Origin: UBA8444 sp964003875
Lineage (GTDB): Bacteria; Bacteroidota; Bacteroidia; Flavobacteriales; UBA7312
Reading direction: 5' to 3'
DNA: 5,542 nt
Assembly: GCA_964003875.1 (NCBI GenBank)
Contig: CAXFLH010000096.1
Location: 1-5,542, forward strand
The stretch's first letter is position 1. Every line of letters begins with the position of its first letter. Of the stretch, positions 4,506 through 5,542 are shown piece after piece. The translations under genes were made by a program, and so were the position numbers. Below the pieces are notes generated by a model. The model was given only the letters and a program-made list of their open reading frames with translations. It had not been told where the DNA came from and made no database searches.

Positions 4506-5292
4506 TAAGCATACCTTTTTGTATTAGTTTTTGTTCTATGTCATTAGGTAGCTGATAACCTAGCTTTGTATGTTTATGCAACCAGCTTTCTAATATCTTT
4601 TCTTCAGTAGGTTCTTCATCCTTCTCCGCTATATATTCATCCTCCCAGCCTTTTTGATGCAACCACGTATATGGATTTTTGTAATACTGCAATTCAGTTT
4701 TACACTCTTCCTTCTCTTGATTGTATTGGTTCATCTTTTTAATTAGAATGGCTGAGTCTACTGTTTTAATTATTTCCTTATATTTTTTAAACGTTCTATC
4801 TTTTCCTTGTTTACGTTTACATAACTTCCAAAACTCTTCAAAAGCATCAGTATATGTTTCTTTTGTATTATGTTTACTTTGTATATTGTTTACTTTATAT
4901 GTGTACCCAATATCCACTAGTGGATTATCCACTTGTGGAATATCCACGTGCGGTAAATCATCAACTGGACGGATTTCAAGGGTTTGCGGGGTATCATATA
5001 TGAAATAATCAAAACTTTTAAACGTTCCGTCCTTAAATTTACTTTGTGTACGAATGATATACCGATACTTAATTAACTCTTTGATTAGCTTACGAATTTT
5101 GTTTTCACCCACGTTATTTTTCTTACTTAGGTCTTTTATGTTTAATTTCCAATCTGATGGTAATGATAACAAGTATACTAATAGTCCTCTTGCCTCTAAA
5201 GTAATGGCGGAGTTTTGTATTAAGGCATTTGGTGTAATGGCATATTTATCTTTTAATTTAGATTTATTTATGTAAACGGGTTCTTTACTCAT
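4480..5292 (-). CDS. Lambda O-like replication initiator (winged helix plus helicase-loading tail)
   Basis: This 270-residue protein probably binds the phage origin and recruits the replicative helicase or its loader. Residues about 25-100 form a winged helix-turn-helix (LEARGLLVYLLSLPSDWKLN at 32-51, then VGENKIRKLIKELIKYRYII at 61-80). A linker at 109-128 repeats a five-residue unit four times (PVDDL, PHVDI, PQVDN, PLVDI). Residues 148-220 match the C-terminal domain of phage replication proteins: FEEFWKLCKRKQGKDRTFKK at 151-170 and YKNPYTWLHQKGWEDEY at 204-220. The DNA coding for the linker is a set of tandem iterons, as in lambda gene O. The ATG overlaps the methyltransferase stop as ATGA; AAGG lies ten bases upstream. 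The gene overlaps its downstream neighbour by 26 bases. Confidence 0.82.
   Translation of the reverse strand: MSKEPVYINKSKLKDKYAITPNALIQNSAITLEARGLLVYLLSLPSDWKLNIKDLSKKNNVGENKIRKLIKELIKYRYIIRTQSKFKDGTFKSFDYFIYDTPQTLEIRPVDDLPHVDIPQVDNPLVDIGYTYKVNNIQSKHNTKETYTDAFEEFWKLCKRKQGKDRTFKKYKEIIKTVDSAILIKKMNQYNQEKEECKTELQYYKNPYTWLHQKGWEDEYIAEKDEEPTEEKILESWLHKHTKLGYQLPNDIEQKLIQKGMLNEEKEKAV
4851..4969. other. Predicted phage replication origin: four 15-bp iterons plus AT-rich unwinding region
   Basis: Four tandem 15-bp units occupy 4910-4924, 4925-4939, 4940-4954 and 4955-4969. The first holds the perfect palindrome TCCACTAGTGGA, the second TCCACTTGTGGA with matching arms, the third TCCACGTGCGGT is partly degenerate, and the fourth TCATCAACTGGA is weak. 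They lie in frame in the initiator gene. Next to them, toward the initiator's C-terminus, 4851-4906 is only about 20% GC (11 of 56) and repeats TGTTTACTTT at 4871-4880 and 4887-4896. Iterons inside the initiator gene followed by an AT-rich stretch is the lambda origin arrangement. TTATCCACT in unit 2 is one base from a DnaA box. Confidence 0.68.
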
Positions 5293-5542
5293 TGTACATT
5301 GACCTTAGTAAATAATGGTGAATCATTAACGATACGTTTATCTGCAATATCTATATAATCTTTATTTAGTTCAATTATGGTTGCATTTCTGTTTAACCTA
5401 TCAGCTACAAGTGCAGTAGTGCCAGCACCACCGAATGGGTCAAGAACACTTCCGTTTTCAGGACACCCAGCTAATATACAAGGTTCTATTAAATCTGGTG
5501 GATAAGTAGCAAAATGGGCTTCTTTGTATGGCTTTGTCGTAA
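5289..5542 (-). CDS. DNA adenine/cytosine-N4 methyltransferase, beta class, C-terminal part only
   Basis: Only the last 83 complete codons are in the window; the gene begins beyond the right edge. The visible part shows motif X (EAHFATYPPDLIEP), motif I, the S-adenosylmethionine-binding loop SVLDPFGGAGTTALVADRL, and motif II (RNATIIELNKDYIDIADKRI). Having motif I at the C-terminus defines the beta class, in which the catalytic (D/N/S)PP(Y/F) motif lies near the N-terminus and so cannot be inspected here. The enzyme would methylate an amino group on adenine or cytosine in a short DNA target, perhaps protecting phage DNA from host restriction or marking the origin. Its TGA overlaps the initiator ATG as ATGA, so the two are probably co-translated. 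Confidence 0.92.
   Translation of the reverse strand, partial: TTKPYKEAHFATYPPDLIEPCILAGCPENGSVLDPFGGAGTTALVADRLNRNATIIELNKDYIDIADKRIVNDSPLFTKVNVQ

Noticed and set aside
4925..4933. TTATCCACT as a host DnaA box
   Set aside because: It differs from TTATCCACA by one base and is part of the tandem 15-bp repeat, so binding by the phage initiator explains it better.
4909..4968. CRISPR-like or transposon-end reading of the tandem 15-bp units
   Set aside because: The units are contiguous with no spacers, lie in frame within a gene and have no flanking target duplication.
4721..5275. Two rightward open frames (4721-5008 and 5054-5275) antisense to the replication initiator
   Set aside because: Both are hydrophobic reverse shadows of a lysine-rich, AT-rich gene with clear domains, and have no independent start signals.

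Overview
The window looks like part of the genome of a tailed, double-stranded DNA bacteriophage with low GC content. Genes are tightly packed, most neighbours overlap by a few bases, and no rRNA, tRNA, CRISPR array or insertion sequence is visible. Several very small lysine-rich proteins at the left belong to types I know mainly from uncultivated marine phages. A DUF6456-like protein hints at an alphaproteobacterial host. The host assignment is inference.

Layout. Reading leftward (minus strand) from the right edge, a replication module comes first: the C-terminal end of a beta-class DNA methyltransferase (5289-5542), a lambda O-like replication initiator (4480-5292), and a DUF6456-like protein (3984-4505). 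The initiator gene carries in its middle four 15-bp iteron-like repeats followed by an AT-rich stretch, the same order as the lambda origin inside gene O. I predict the phage origin is there.

A small rightward (plus strand) operon interrupts the leftward series at 3462-3987. It encodes a 55-residue two-helix membrane protein and a DUF3310-like protein, and it meets the DUF6456-like gene tail to tail with overlapping stop codons. The AT-rich region 3300-3461 holds a good leftward sigma70-type promoter, repeated sequence motifs and inverted repeats, and looks like the divergent control region for both directions.

The leftward packaging module follows: an unidentified 95-residue protein (2973-3260), an Sf6-type terminase small subunit (2540-3016), a 258-bp gap full of hairpins (2282-2539), and a terminase large subunit with intact ATPase and nuclease motifs (896-2281). 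After it comes a chain of five small, overlapping or abutting genes (1-908). Three of these, at 1-83, 83-256 and 253-408, are tiny and easily missed.

The points most worth checking are the predicted origin inside the initiator gene, the mutually exclusive G/C-rich hairpins between the terminase genes, the chain of tiny basic proteins, and a lone rightward terminator at 3277-3307 with no recognised rightward gene in front of it.
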